Source of the DNA: Tsuneonella troitsensis
GTDB lineage: Bacteria > Pseudomonadota > Alphaproteobacteria > Sphingomonadales > Sphingomonadaceae
Assembly (NCBI RefSeq): GCF_001441535.1
Contig: NZ_LMAU01000003.1
Coordinates: forward strand, 1 to 64,000
Direction of reading: 5' to 3'
DNA: 64,000 bases
Below, in pieces: positions 25,879 through 36,182 of the stretch. A program made the position numbers and the translations under genes. Below the pieces are notes generated by a model that searched no databases, was not told the origin of the DNA, and worked only from the letters and a program-made list of their open reading frames with translations. Every line of letters begins with the position of its first letter. The first letter of the stretch is position 1.

Positions 25879-26031
25879 TCATGCCAGTTCCGTCGTCACG
25901 ATCAGGCGGTCGCCGGCATAGGCCGGGGTCGCCTGGATCTGCGCGCTCAGCGCGACGAACAGCGCCATTGCGGCAACGCTCGCCATGGCGGCATGGCCGA
26001 GGCGGGTTTGCAAGAAGCGGCGGTCGAACAT
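25879..26031 (-). CDS. Small exported or membrane protein, first gene of psp transcript
   Basis: A 50-residue frame beginning MFDRRFLQTRLGHAAMAS and containing one hydrophobic helix (AAMASVAAMALFVALSAQI) followed by QATPAYAGDRLIVTTELA, so either a signal-peptide-bearing peptide or a single-span protein. A GGGAGG ribosome site precedes the ATG at 26031. It lies directly downstream of the sigma-54 promoter and its stop overlaps the ATG at 25882 (ATGA) that opens the extended PspA frame. No family recognised. Confidence 0.6.
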   Translation of the reverse strand: MFDRRFLQTRLGHAAMASVAAMALFVALSAQIQATPAYAGDRLIVTTELA

Positions 26032-26063
26032 GGATACCTCCCGTTGGATTACGTTCACCAATC

Positions 26064-26080
26064 AGCAAGGCGCGTGCCAA
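26064..26080 (-). promoter_or_regulatory. Sigma-54 promoter of the psp operon
   Basis: Read on the minus strand the sequence is TTGGCACGCGCCTTGCT, a full match to the sigma-54 -24/-12 consensus TGGCAC-N5-TTGCW. It lies in the intergenic space between pspA-side genes and divergent pspF, 33 bases before the first start codon. PspF, the bacterial enhancer-binding protein encoded next door, would activate it. Confidence 0.92.
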
Positions 26081-26169
26081 TTGTGATTTACGGATGAGGA
26101 GCGCTTTTCGACGAACGACATGATGGTCCCCATTGCCGACTGTTGGGATTTTTCGCTATTGGTTGGGGC

Positions 26170-27204
26170 GTGGAACGGGAAAGCCAGTTCATCGGCCAAT
26201 CGGACGCCTTTCTGGACGCGGTCGACCGCGCGAGCCAGGCCGCGCCGATGGACCGTCCGGTGCTGGTGATCGGTGAGCGCGGAACGGGCAAGGAGCTTAT
26301 CGCCGAGCGTCTTCATCGCCTGTCGAACCGGTGGGAAGAACCGCTGGTCACGATGAACTGCGCCGCGCTCCCCGAAACACTGATCGAGGCGGAGCTGTTC
26401 GGGCACGAGGCCGGCGCCTTCACGGGGGCCACCCGCGCCCGTCCCGGCCGGTTCGAGGAAGCGGACAAGGGTACGCTGTTCCTCGACGAGCTCGCGACGC
26501 TTTCGATGCAGGCACAGGAGCGCTTGCTGCGCGCGGTCGAGTACGGCGAGGTCACGCGGATCGGATCGAACCGCCCGATGCGGGTCGACGTGCGGATCGT
26601 CGCCGCCACCAACGAGGACCTGCCGCGGCTGGCCGACGAAGGCCGCTTTCGTGCCGACCTGCTCGACCGCCTGAGCTTCGAGGTCATCACGCTGCCACCG
26701 CTCAGGGTGCGCGACGGAGACGTGACGGTGCTGGCCGAATTCTTCGGTCGTCGCATGGCCAGCGAGCTGAGGTGGGAGAAGTGGCCCGGTTTTGCCGATC
26801 ATGTTCGCGAACAGCTCCACAACTATCTGTGGCCGGGCAACGTGCGCGAACTGCGCAACGTGATCGAGCGCGCGGTCTATCGCTGGGGCGATGCCGAAAC
26901 GCCCATCGCTCACATCGTGTTCGATCCGTTCGACAGTCCATGGAAGCCGGCCTTCACCGCGGCGCCCAAGGATGCACAGAAGGGTCAGACCCAGTCACCC
27001 CCGCACCAGGCGGCGCCCGACTTTGATTCGATCGAAGACCTGCGCGCGGCGGTGGACTCGCACGAACGCGCGATCGTCGAAAGCGCGCTCGGCCGCCACC
27101 GCTGGAATCAGCGCCAGACCGCCAGAGCGCTCGGGCTGACATACGATCAGTTACGCCATTGCATTCGCAAGCATGGCCTGATGCAGATCGATGAAGGCGA
27201 TTAA
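26170..27204 (+). CDS. pspF: PspF sigma-54-dependent activator of the psp operon
   Basis: A 344-residue enhancer-binding protein lacking an N-terminal receiver domain, as PspF does. Walker A GERGTGKE at residues 35-42, the sigma-54 contact loop GAFTGA at 82-87, Walker B GTLFLDELATL and sensor R-finger region FRADLLDRLSF are all intact; the C-terminal Fis-type helix-turn-helix is NQRQTARALGLTYDQLRHCI. A GTG at 26170 is the likely start; the open frame begins at a TTG at 26143 with no ribosome site. Divergent from the psp operon. The linker before the DNA-binding domain is rich in Pro/Gln. Confidence 0.92.
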   Translation: MERESQFIGQSDAFLDAVDRASQAAPMDRPVLVIGERGTGKELIAERLHRLSNRWEEPLVTMNCAALPETLIEAELFGHEAGAFTGATRARPGRFEEADKGTLFLDELATLSMQAQERLLRAVEYGEVTRIGSNRPMRVDVRIVAATNEDLPRLADEGRFRADLLDRLSFEVITLPPLRVRDGDVTVLAEFFGRRMASELRWEKWPGFADHVREQLHNYLWPGNVRELRNVIERAVYRWGDAETPIAHIVFDPFDSPWKPAFTAAPKDAQKGQTQSPPHQAAPDFDSIEDLRAAVDSHERAIVESALGRHRWNQRQTARALGLTYDQLRHCIRKHGLMQIDEGD

Positions 27205-27239
27205 CCGAACGTCAGTAGCAACTCGGCTATGCTGCGGTC

Positions 27240-27455
27240 ATGGAAGGCTTGATGCCCGTTTTGCTCTTGCTGGCAGGGCCAATTCTGCTGCTGGGCGTGT
27301 GGCCGTTTGCCCAAAGGGCCGCGAGGGCGGAAGCCGATCGTATGCGGCAACTGGGCGGCGACCTTCGGATCGCCAAACCGAGGGCAGTATTCGTTATCGC
27401 CGCGGTCCTGGCGATTGTGGTCGTAACCCAAATCGATCATTTGCTGCGCGGATGA
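27240..27455 (+). CDS. Small two-span membrane protein
   Basis: A 71-residue protein with two hydrophobic segments: LMPVLLLLAGPILLLGVWPF (residues 4-23) and AVFVIAAVLAIVVVTQI (49-65), joined by an Arg/Ala-rich loop. No conserved motif recognised. Its stop overlaps the ATG of the next small membrane protein (ATGA), and both follow pspF by 35 bases on the same strand. Confidence 0.6.
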   Translation: MEGLMPVLLLLAGPILLLGVWPFAQRAARAEADRMRQLGGDLRIAKPRAVFVIAAVLAIVVVTQIDHLLRG

Positions 27456-27658
27456 AGGCGTCGATCTTGCCGTTGGTCATTATCACCGCGATGATGGCGA
27501 TGGTCGTGCCATTTGCGGTGCGGCAAGGCAGGTCCCGGGAAGCTTATCTGAAAACGCTTTCGGGTTTCAAGAGCGGTCGTTACCGGGCGACCCTTGCCGC
27601 CGCGATTGTCGCGGTATTCGTCGCCATCAGTGCCTTGCGGTCGGCTTTTGGTGGTTGA
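27452..27658 (+). CDS. Small two-span membrane protein
   Basis: A 68-residue protein with spans ILPLVIITAMMAMVVPFAV and YRATLAAAIVAVFVAISALR separated by a basic loop (RQGRSREAYLKTLSGFKSGR). The layout is the same as in the preceding gene, and the two could be distant duplicates. Start at the ATGA overlap. Function unknown. Confidence 0.6.
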   Translation: MKASILPLVIITAMMAMVVPFAVRQGRSREAYLKTLSGFKSGRYRATLAAAIVAVFVAISALRSAFGG

Positions 27659-27668
27659 GGGCAACCGG

Positions 27669-28217
27669 ATGTCGAAGCGGAAGATCGGCTGCCTGGGGCT
27701 GGCCGGAGTGCTGGTGGCGGGAGTCTACTTCCTCCTCCAGACTGAAGTCGGAAAATGGTTTGGTGGCCTGTTGGTCGTCTATGGCGGCGCGATCGTGGGC
27801 ATGGCAATGCTGTACGAACAGCAGACCGCCGTCGTCGTCGACGTAAAGCCGCGCGACCATCCTATGCTGAACGGTATGATCGCGGTGGAATACACCGACA
27901 ACCTCGGCGAGCGGCGGACGGTTCGTAAGAACGCTCTGGGGCGCCCAGGTCAGCTGGACAATATCGAAGTCGGCGAGACTATTTCGATTATTGTCTGCAA
28001 GGCCAATCCGCTGAGCATCAAGATTCCATCGTTGCAGGCGCCCGGAGGAGAGCCGTGCGTCGATCCAGCGAAGCAGGCTCCGCGAACCGCTGCAACGGGC
28101 CCCCGAACTACCGTGCAATCCGACGCCAGCACAGCTGCGAGAACGGGTGCGGAAGATTACGAAGCGGACGTTGATCCGGACGCGGAGCCGGAAGCGGACG
28201 ATTGGGGCAGCCAGTAG
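27669..28217 (+). CDS. Membrane-anchored hypothetical protein
   Basis: A 182-residue protein with two N-terminal hydrophobic segments (IGCLGLAGVLVAGVYFLL and GLLVVYGGAIVGMAMLY) and a soluble C-terminal part resembling a small beta domain (MIAVEYTDNLGERRTVRKNA, VGETISIIVCKANPLSIKI), of the kind seen in DUF3592-like proteins, then an acidic tail. The identification of the beta domain is tentative. It is 10 bases after the previous small gene and ends 139 bases before rimP. Confidence 0.6.
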   Translation: MSKRKIGCLGLAGVLVAGVYFLLQTEVGKWFGGLLVVYGGAIVGMAMLYEQQTAVVVDVKPRDHPMLNGMIAVEYTDNLGERRTVRKNALGRPGQLDNIEVGETISIIVCKANPLSIKIPSLQAPGGEPCVDPAKQAPRTAATGPRTTVQSDASTAARTGAEDYEADVDPDAEPEADDWGSQ

Positions 28218-28356
28218 CACGCATTCCGATCGCACTTGCCTTCGGCGCCGGGTGCGCCTATCTGCCCGGCCAATCCCGACATCGCGAGACTGAGGGGCTG
28301 GCGCCGACAGGGGCCGGCACCGAAGGCGCTTGCGGCAGTCGCAACCAGGAATCCGA

Positions 28357-28914
28357 ATGGCCGATATCGCGCGCCTTGCAGAATTGATCGAACCCGAAGC
28401 CGCCGCGCTCGGGCTCGATCTCGTGCGCGTGAAGATGATGCCTTCGGAAGCCGGCGACGGCGGCGAGGCGCTGCAGATCATGGCCGAGGATCCGGCGACC
28501 GGGCAGCTCATCATCGACCAGTGCGCCGCATTGAGCCGCCGCGTGTCCGACATGATGGACGCGCGCGAAGAAGCCGGCGAAGTGCTGATCGAAGGCGCCT
28601 ACCACCTCGAGGTGTCGAGCCCGGGCATCGACCGTCCGCTCACCCGCGCGAAGGATTTCGCCAACTGGGCAGGACACGAAGCGCGGATCGTCATGGCCAA
28701 GGACTATGAGGGCCAGCGCGTGCTTAAAGGCGACCTCAAGGGCATCGAAGGCGATGCCGTGACCATCGTCGATCGCAAGGCGGGCGACGTCACCGTGCCC
28801 CGCGACCAGATCCATACGGCGCAGCTCGTCCTCACCGACGCGCTGATCGCCGCGACCCGACCGCTCGACACCACTGGTGCCGAGGAAGAAGTGCTCGAAG
28901 CAGAGGAAGACTAG
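28357..28914 (+). CDS. rimP: Ribosome maturation factor RimP
   Basis: A 185-residue RimP. The N-terminal domain begins ARLAELIEPEAAALGLDLVRVKM and holds the conserved YHLEVSSPGIDRPLT motif; the C-terminal SH3-like domain follows (GDLKGIEGDAVTIVDRKAG). RimP assists late 30S assembly. The ATG at 28357 has an AGGA site; the longer frame lacks one. First gene of the rimP-nusA-infB cluster, five bases before nusA. The acidic tail EEEVLEAEED is common in alphaproteobacteria. Confidence 0.95.
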   Translation: MADIARLAELIEPEAAALGLDLVRVKMMPSEAGDGGEALQIMAEDPATGQLIIDQCAALSRRVSDMMDAREEAGEVLIEGAYHLEVSSPGIDRPLTRAKDFANWAGHEARIVMAKDYEGQRVLKGDLKGIEGDAVTIVDRKAGDVTVPRDQIHTAQLVLTDALIAATRPLDTTGAEEEVLEAEED

Positions 28915-28919
28915 GAACA

Positions 28920-30572
28920 ATGGCCAGTTCGATTTCCGCCAACAAGGCAGAACTGCTCGCGATCGCCAACTCGGTCGCTTCGGAGAAGATGATCGACAAG
29001 GCGATCGTCATCGAAGCGATGGAAGAGGCTATCCAGAAGGCCGCCCGCTCGCGCTACGGCAACGAGAACGACATCCGCGCCAAGCTCGACCCGATGACCG
29101 GCGATCTGCGCCTGTGGCGCGTCGTCGAGGTGGTCGAGGAAGTCGATGACTACTTCAAGCAGGTGAACCTCGAACAGGCCGCGAAGCTGCAGGCCGATGC
29201 AAAGGTAGGCGATTATATCGTCGATCCGCTGCCCCCGGTCGATCTGGGCCGCATCGACGCGCAGAGTGCCAAGCAGGTCATCTTCCAGAAGGTCCGCGAC
29301 GCCGAGCGCGAGCGCCAGTTCGAGGAGTTCCAGGACCGTGCGGGCGAGATCATCACCGGCGTGATCAAGTCGGTCGAATTCGGCCACGTGATCGTCAACC
29401 TCGGCCGGGCCGAGGGCGTCATCCGCCGCGACCAGCAGATTCCGCGCGAAGCCGCCCGTCCGGGCGAGCGCGTGCGCGCGCTCATCACCAAGGTGGAGCG
29501 CAACAACCGCGGCCCGCAAATCTTCCTGTCCCGCGCGCATCCCGACTTCATGAAGAAGCTGTTCGCGCAGGAAGTGCCCGAAATCTACGACGGTATCATC
29601 ACCATCCAGGCCGCCGCCCGTGACCCGGGTTCGCGCGCGAAGATCGGCGTGATCAGCCGCGACAGCTCGATCGACCCGGTCGGCGCCTGCGTCGGCATGA
29701 AGGGCAGCCGCGTGCAGGCCGTCGTGCAGGAATTGCAGGGCGAAAAGATCGACATCATTCCCTGGAGCGAGGACACCGCGACCTTCGTCGTCAATGCGCT
29801 CCAGCCGGCCACCGTCAGCCGAGTCGTGCTCGATGAGGACGACGGGCGGATCGAAGTGGTGGTGCCCGACGACCAGCTTAGCCTTGCGATCGGCCGCCGC
29901 GGCCAGAACGTGCGCCTGGCGAGCCAGCTGACCGGTCACCAGATCGACATCATGACCGAGGAAGAAGCCTCGGAGAAGCGCACCAAGGAATTCGCCGAGC
30001 GTTCCAAGATGTTCGAGGAGGAGCTCGACGTGGACGAGACGCTGTCGCAGCTTCTCGTTGCCGAAGGCTTCGCCGAGCTCGAGGAAGTCGCCTATGTCGA
30101 GCTGGCCGAACTCGCCAGCATCGAGGGCTTCGACGACGATCTGGCCGAGGAACTGCAGAGCCGCGCCAAGGAAGCGCTCGACCGGCAGGAAGCCGCCTAT
30201 CGCACCGAGCGGCAGGGCCTGGGTGTCGAGGACGCGCTGGCCGAACTTCCGCACCTCAACGAGGCGATGCTGGTCACGCTCGGCAAGGCCGGAATCAAGA
30301 CTCTCGACGATCTTGCCGACCTCGCCACCGACGAATTGATCGCCAAGAAGCGCGAGGCCCCGCGTCGCCGCCAGCCGGCAGCTACCGACGGTCCGCGCCT
30401 CCGCACCGATCGTCCGAAGCAGGAAGACAAGGGCGGGGTGCTCGGCGAATACGGCCTGACCGAAGAGCAGGGCAACGAGATCATCATGGCCGCGCGCGCG
30501 CACTGGTTCGACGACGAGGATTCGTCCGGGCCAGCATCCGAGGAGGCCGCGCATGCGGACTCCGAACAATGA
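28920..30572 (+). CDS. nusA: Transcription termination/antitermination factor NusA
   Basis: A 550-residue NusA with the N-terminal RNA-polymerase-binding domain ([20 protein letters not shown]), the S1 domain ([20 protein letters not shown]), KH1 and KH2 ([34 protein letters not shown]), and two C-terminal helix-hairpin acidic repeats ([40 protein letters not shown]). It modulates pausing, termination and rRNA antitermination. Its stop lies 20 bases inside the ylxR frame. Confidence 0.97.
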   Translation: MASSISANKAELLAIANSVASEKMIDKAIVIEAMEEAIQKAARSRYGNENDIRAKLDPMTGDLRLWRVVEVVEEVDDYFKQVNLEQAAKLQADAKVGDYIVDPLPPVDLGRIDAQSAKQVIFQKVRDAERERQFEEFQDRAGEIITGVIKSVEFGHVIVNLGRAEGVIRRDQQIPREAARPGERVRALITKVERNNRGPQIFLSRAHPDFMKKLFAQEVPEIYDGIITIQAAARDPGSRAKIGVISRDSSIDPVGACVGMKGSRVQAVVQELQGEKIDIIPWSEDTATFVVNALQPATVSRVVLDEDDGRIEVVVPDDQLSLAIGRRGQNVRLASQLTGHQIDIMTEEEASEKRTKEFAERSKMFEEELDVDETLSQLLVAEGFAELEEVAYVELAELASIEGFDDDLAEELQSRAKEALDRQEAAYRTERQGLGVEDALAELPHLNEAMLVTLGKAGIKTLDDLADLATDELIAKKREAPRRRQPAATDGPRLRTDRPKQEDKGGVLGEYGLTEEQGNEIIMAARAHWFDDEDSSGPASEEAAHADSEQ

Positions 30573-31353
30573 GCGCCTGACGCCCGACATCGCTAAATCC
30601 CCCTCCCGCTTGCGGGAGGGGTCAGGGGTGGGCCAGTCAGATGGTCCGCCACCTGTAGACGCGCCCACCGCCGGCACCTCTCGCAAGCGGGAGGGGAGCA
30701 ATCCGGAGCGCAAGTGCATCCTTTCGGGGGAGCATGGTGCGCGCGAAGCGCTCGTTCGCCTGGCGATCTCGCCCGACGGGCTGGTCCTGCCGGACATTCA
30801 TGCCAAGGCTCCGGGTCGCGGCGCGTGGCTGGGCGTACCGCGCGGGGAACTCGAGACGGCCATGGCCAAGGGCAAGCTGAAGGGCGCCCTGGCGCGCGCC
30901 TTCAAGGGTGCCGTGTTGACGGTGCCCGACGACCTGCCCCAACGGATCGAGGAAGGACTTAAGCGGGCCCTGCTCGACCGGCTGGGCCTTGAACTGCGCG
31001 CAGGCCACCTGATCCTGGGATCGGACCGGATCGCGGAGAATGCCCGTGGGGGCGCGGTGGAACTGCTGCTCCACGCCGCCGATGCCAGCGCCGACGGAAG
31101 CCGCAAGCTGGACCAGGCCTGGCGCGTGGGCAGCGATGCCGAAGGGTCGGGGCAGGCGGGAACGACCTTGCCACTGGACCGGGCGGCTTTGTCTGTGGCA
31201 ATGGGCCGCGACAACGTCGTCCATATGGCGCTGGCCGATGAAGCCGCTGCCGCGCGAGTCTCGCTCGCGCTGGGGCGCCTGATACATTTCCAAGGCGGCC
31301 GACAAGCCGCTTCCGATGGCGACAGGCATACGCCTGCCGCTCTGGACGATTGA
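30553..31353 (+). CDS. ylxR: YlxR (DUF448) RNA-binding protein with L7Ae-like domain
   Basis: A 266-residue protein whose first domain is YlxR/DUF448 (NPERKCILSGEHGAREALVRL...GRGAWLGVPR), with the GRGAW motif intact, followed by an L7Ae/L30e-like RNA-binding domain (LGLELRAGHLILGSDRIAE). YlxR proteins are nucleoid- or RNA-associated regulators encoded beside nusA. The gene starts 20 bases inside nusA. Residues about 16-49 are unrelated to the family and are encoded by a palindromic repeat inserted in frame, so the protein is about 33 residues longer at its N-terminus than expected. Confidence 0.88.
   Translation: MRTPNNERLTPDIAKSPSRLREGSGVGQSDGPPPVDAPTAGTSRKREGSNPERKCILSGEHGAREALVRLAISPDGLVLPDIHAKAPGRGAWLGVPRGELETAMAKGKLKGALARAFKGAVLTVPDDLPQRIEEGLKRALLDRLGLELRAGHLILGSDRIAENARGGAVELLLHAADASADGSRKLDQAWRVGSDAEGSGQAGTTLPLDRAALSVAMGRDNVVHMALADEAAAARVSLALGRLIHFQGGRQAASDGDRHTPAALDD
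30599..30697. repeat. Palindromic repeat inserted in frame within ylxR
   Basis: About 99 bp bounded by inverted ends: cccctcccgcttgcggg on the left and the complement-related cgcaagcgggagggg on the right, with further inverted similarity (ggggtgggc / gcccaccgc) inside. Each end is itself a hairpin. The core CCCTCCCGCTTGCGGGAGGG resembles interspersed repeats common in sphingomonad genomes. Its length of 33 codons keeps the ylxR frame open. Confidence 0.75.
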
Positions 31354-31375
31354 TCGAAGGACGAAGACGAGTTTT

Positions 31376-33913
<2,538 letters not shown>

Positions 33914-33931
33914 TCCGCTCGGGCTTCTGCC

Positions 33932-34480
33932 ATGCCGCGCTACGTCGCCCTGCTCGGGTCGGTCAACGTCGGCGGGAATCGCCTGAAGATGGCCGACCTC
34001 AGGGCGGCGCTGGAGGCCGAAGGCTTCTCCGATGTCGCCACGGTCGTCGCCAGCGGGAACGTGTTGTTCGATCACGACAGCGAACCTGCCGATGCACTCG
34101 CCGCGAGAATCGCGGACATGGTGCAGCGCGAGTTCGGCTTCGCGAGCCTCGTCGTTGTCCTTGATCGGTCCGAACTGTCGTCAGCGATCGACGATAACCC
34201 GTTCCACGGCGATGGCCCCGATCATGGCGAGGACAAGTTCGTGCATTCGATCTTCCTCGACGGGCAGCCATCGATGGAGAGCTTCGACGCCCTGCTCGCC
34301 GAACATCGCGGCAAAGGCAGCGAACGGCTGGCGCTGGGTCCGCGGGTCCTTTATCTCGACTATGTCCACGGGGCGGGAGTATCCAGTCTCACCGGACCGT
34401 TCCTTCAACGCCGGCTGGGATGCCGCGGTACCGCGCGCAACATGACGTCCCTCAAGCGCATCCGTGATAAGATGACCTGA
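33932..34480 (+). CDS. DUF1697 family protein
   Basis: A 182-residue protein matching DUF1697: MPRYVALLGSVNVGGNRLKM at the start, TVVASGNVLFDHDSE in the middle and the basic terminal GCRGTARNMTSLKRIRD. Members are small alpha/beta proteins of unknown biochemical role. Here it sits between infB and rbfA, 18 and 3 bases from its neighbours, an insertion into an otherwise conserved cluster. Confidence 0.88.
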   Translation: MPRYVALLGSVNVGGNRLKMADLRAALEAEGFSDVATVVASGNVLFDHDSEPADALAARIADMVQREFGFASLVVVLDRSELSSAIDDNPFHGDGPDHGEDKFVHSIFLDGQPSMESFDALLAEHRGKGSERLALGPRVLYLDYVHGAGVSSLTGPFLQRRLGCRGTARNMTSLKRIRDKMT

Positions 34481-34483
34481 TTT

Positions 34484-34900
34484 ATGGTGCAGAAAGCCAC
34501 GACATCTGAACAGCAGTCCGTCCGCGTGCTCAAGGTGGGCGAGCGGGTGCGGCATATCCTTTCCGAATTGCTCGCGCGGGGCGAAGTGCACGACGACGTG
34601 CTGACCGCGCACTCGGTTTCGGTTACCGAAGTGCGGATGACGCCCGATCTCCGCAATGCCGCGGCCTACGTGAAACCGCTGCTCGGCAAGGACGAGGCGG
34701 TGGTGTTGAAGGCGCTGCGGACCAACACCGCGTTCTTCCAGCGCGAGGTCGCCAAGCGCCTCGGCCTGAAGTTCGCCCCCAAGCTGCAGTTCAAGCCCGA
34801 CGAAAGCTTCGACGAGGCCGAGCGGATCGAGCGCCTGCTGAACGATCCAAAGGTCGCCCGCGATCTCGACGAAGGCGATGAACCGGACGACGCGGCCTGA
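34484..34900 (+). CDS. rbfA: Ribosome-binding factor A
   Basis: A 138-residue RbfA with the KH-type core: [40 protein letters not shown] and [20 protein letters not shown]. It binds the 30S subunit near helix 1 of 16S rRNA and is needed for maturation and cold adaptation. Start ATG at 34484; ends in a TGATG junction with the thymidine kinase gene. Confidence 0.95.
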   Translation: MVQKATTSEQQSVRVLKVGERVRHILSELLARGEVHDDVLTAHSVSVTEVRMTPDLRNAAAYVKPLLGKDEAVVLKALRTNTAFFQREVAKRLGLKFAPKLQFKPDESFDEAERIERLLNDPKVARDLDEGDEPDDAA

Positions 34901-35493
34901 TGGCCAAGCTCTATTTCTACTACGCAAGCATGAACGCGGGGAAGAGCTCGACCCTGCTGCAGGCCGACTTCAACTACCGCGAGCGCGGCATGCGCACGAT
35001 GCTGTGGACGGCGCAGCTCGACAGCCGCAGCGACGGTATGGTCCGCAGCCGCATCGGGCTGGAGGCGGATGCGCACCGCTATTCCGGTGAAACCGACCTG
35101 TGGGCCGCGGTGAGCGCGGCACATTGGACCGAACCGCTCGATGCCGTGCTGATCGACGAGGCGCAGTTCCTGACGCGGGACCAGGTCTGGCAATGCGCGC
35201 GGCTGGCCGACGAGGCGAGCATTCCCGTGGTCTGCTACGGCCTGCGCACCGATTTCCAGGGCGAGCTGTTTCCCGGATCGGCGGCGCTGCTGGGGATCGC
35301 GGACAAGCTCGTGGAACTGAAGGGCGTTTGCCACTGCGGGCGCAAGGCGACGATGAACCTGCGGGTCGACGCGAGCGGCGCGGCGGTGCGGGAAGGCGCC
35401 CAGACCGAGATCGGCGGCAACGACCGCTATGTCGCGCTGTGTCGCAAGCACTTCAGCGAGGCGCTGGCGGGTTCGGGCGGGCACCCCATATGA
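34900..35493 (+). CDS. tdk: Thymidine kinase
   Basis: A 197-residue type II thymidine kinase. P-loop SMNAGKSS at residues 10-17, Asp-containing LIDEAQFLT (Walker B/catalytic Glu region), the lasso substrate segment and a CHCGRKA/LCRKH four-cysteine/histidine zinc site. It phosphorylates thymidine to dTMP in the salvage pathway. Coupled to rbfA (TGATG) and to the following protease gene (ATGA), so it has been recruited into this translation operon. Confidence 0.95.
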   Translation: MAKLYFYYASMNAGKSSTLLQADFNYRERGMRTMLWTAQLDSRSDGMVRSRIGLEADAHRYSGETDLWAAVSAAHWTEPLDAVLIDEAQFLTRDQVWQCARLADEASIPVVCYGLRTDFQGELFPGSAALLGIADKLVELKGVCHCGRKATMNLRVDASGAAVREGAQTEIGGNDRYVALCRKHFSEALAGSGGHPI

Positions 35494-36182
35494 ACGGCAT
35501 GTCCGAAACGATCCAGCTTGCGCTGCTCCTCATCCCCTGCCTGATCGTCGCGATCGTGTTCCACGAGGTCGCGCACGGGTGGGCTGCACTCGCGCTCGGC
35601 GATCCGACTGCGAAGGAACAACGGCGGTTGAGCCTCAATCCCATCCGCCACGTCGATCCGATCGGCACGCTGCTGGTGCCGGGCGCGCTGGCGCTGTTCG
35701 GCGGGCCGATCTTCGGCTGGGCCAAGCCGGTGCCGGTCAACTTTGCGCGGCTGAACAATCCGCGCGTTGGCATGATGCTCGTCGCGGCGGCGGGGCCGGG
35801 GACCAACATCCTGCTTGCGGCGCTGGGTGCGATTTTGCTGGGCCTCTATGCCGGAACTCTCGTGGCGCCGCCGGTGGGCGTGAGCGAATACGTGTTCGGC
35901 GGGCTGCAGTTGTTCATCATGATCAACGTTTTCCTCGCCCTGTTCAACCTGCTGCCGATCCCCCCGTTCGACGGGTCGCACATCGTCGAGGGGATGTTGC
36001 CGCGCAGCATGGCGCACCACTACGCGAAACTGCGCAACGTCGGGATGCTGCTGTTCATCGGCCTGATCGCGGCGACTTGGGCTTTCCCCGAGGCCGGGAT
36101 AATCGAGAACACCGTCGGCGTCCCAGTCGAATGGGTTCAGGGCCAGTTCCTGCGCCTTGCCCAGTGGGTGGCCGGCGCTTGA
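35490..36182 (+). CDS. Site-2 protease family (M50) membrane metalloprotease
   Basis: A 230-residue intramembrane protease of the M50 group. Zinc motif HEVAH at residues 25-29 in the first span, distal Asp ligand in NLLPIPPFDGSHI, and the PxxFGWAKPVPVN loop region are typical for the short S2P-like subgroup. Six hydrophobic stretches are visible. Substrate unknown; related proteins cleave anti-sigma factors or small membrane proteins. ATGA-coupled to tdk upstream and overlapping truB downstream. Confidence 0.88.
   Translation: MNGMSETIQLALLLIPCLIVAIVFHEVAHGWAALALGDPTAKEQRRLSLNPIRHVDPIGTLLVPGALALFGGPIFGWAKPVPVNFARLNNPRVGMMLVAAAGPGTNILLAALGAILLGLYAGTLVAPPVGVSEYVFGGLQLFIMINVFLALFNLLPIPPFDGSHIVEGMLPRSMAHHYAKLRNVGMLLFIGLIAATWAFPEAGIIENTVGVPVEWVQGQFLRLAQWVAGA

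Noticed and set aside
26143-26169. Upstream TTG start for PspF
   Set aside because: No ribosome site, and the extra residues (MGFFAIGWG) are not PspF-like; GTG at 26170 directly precedes the family N-terminus.
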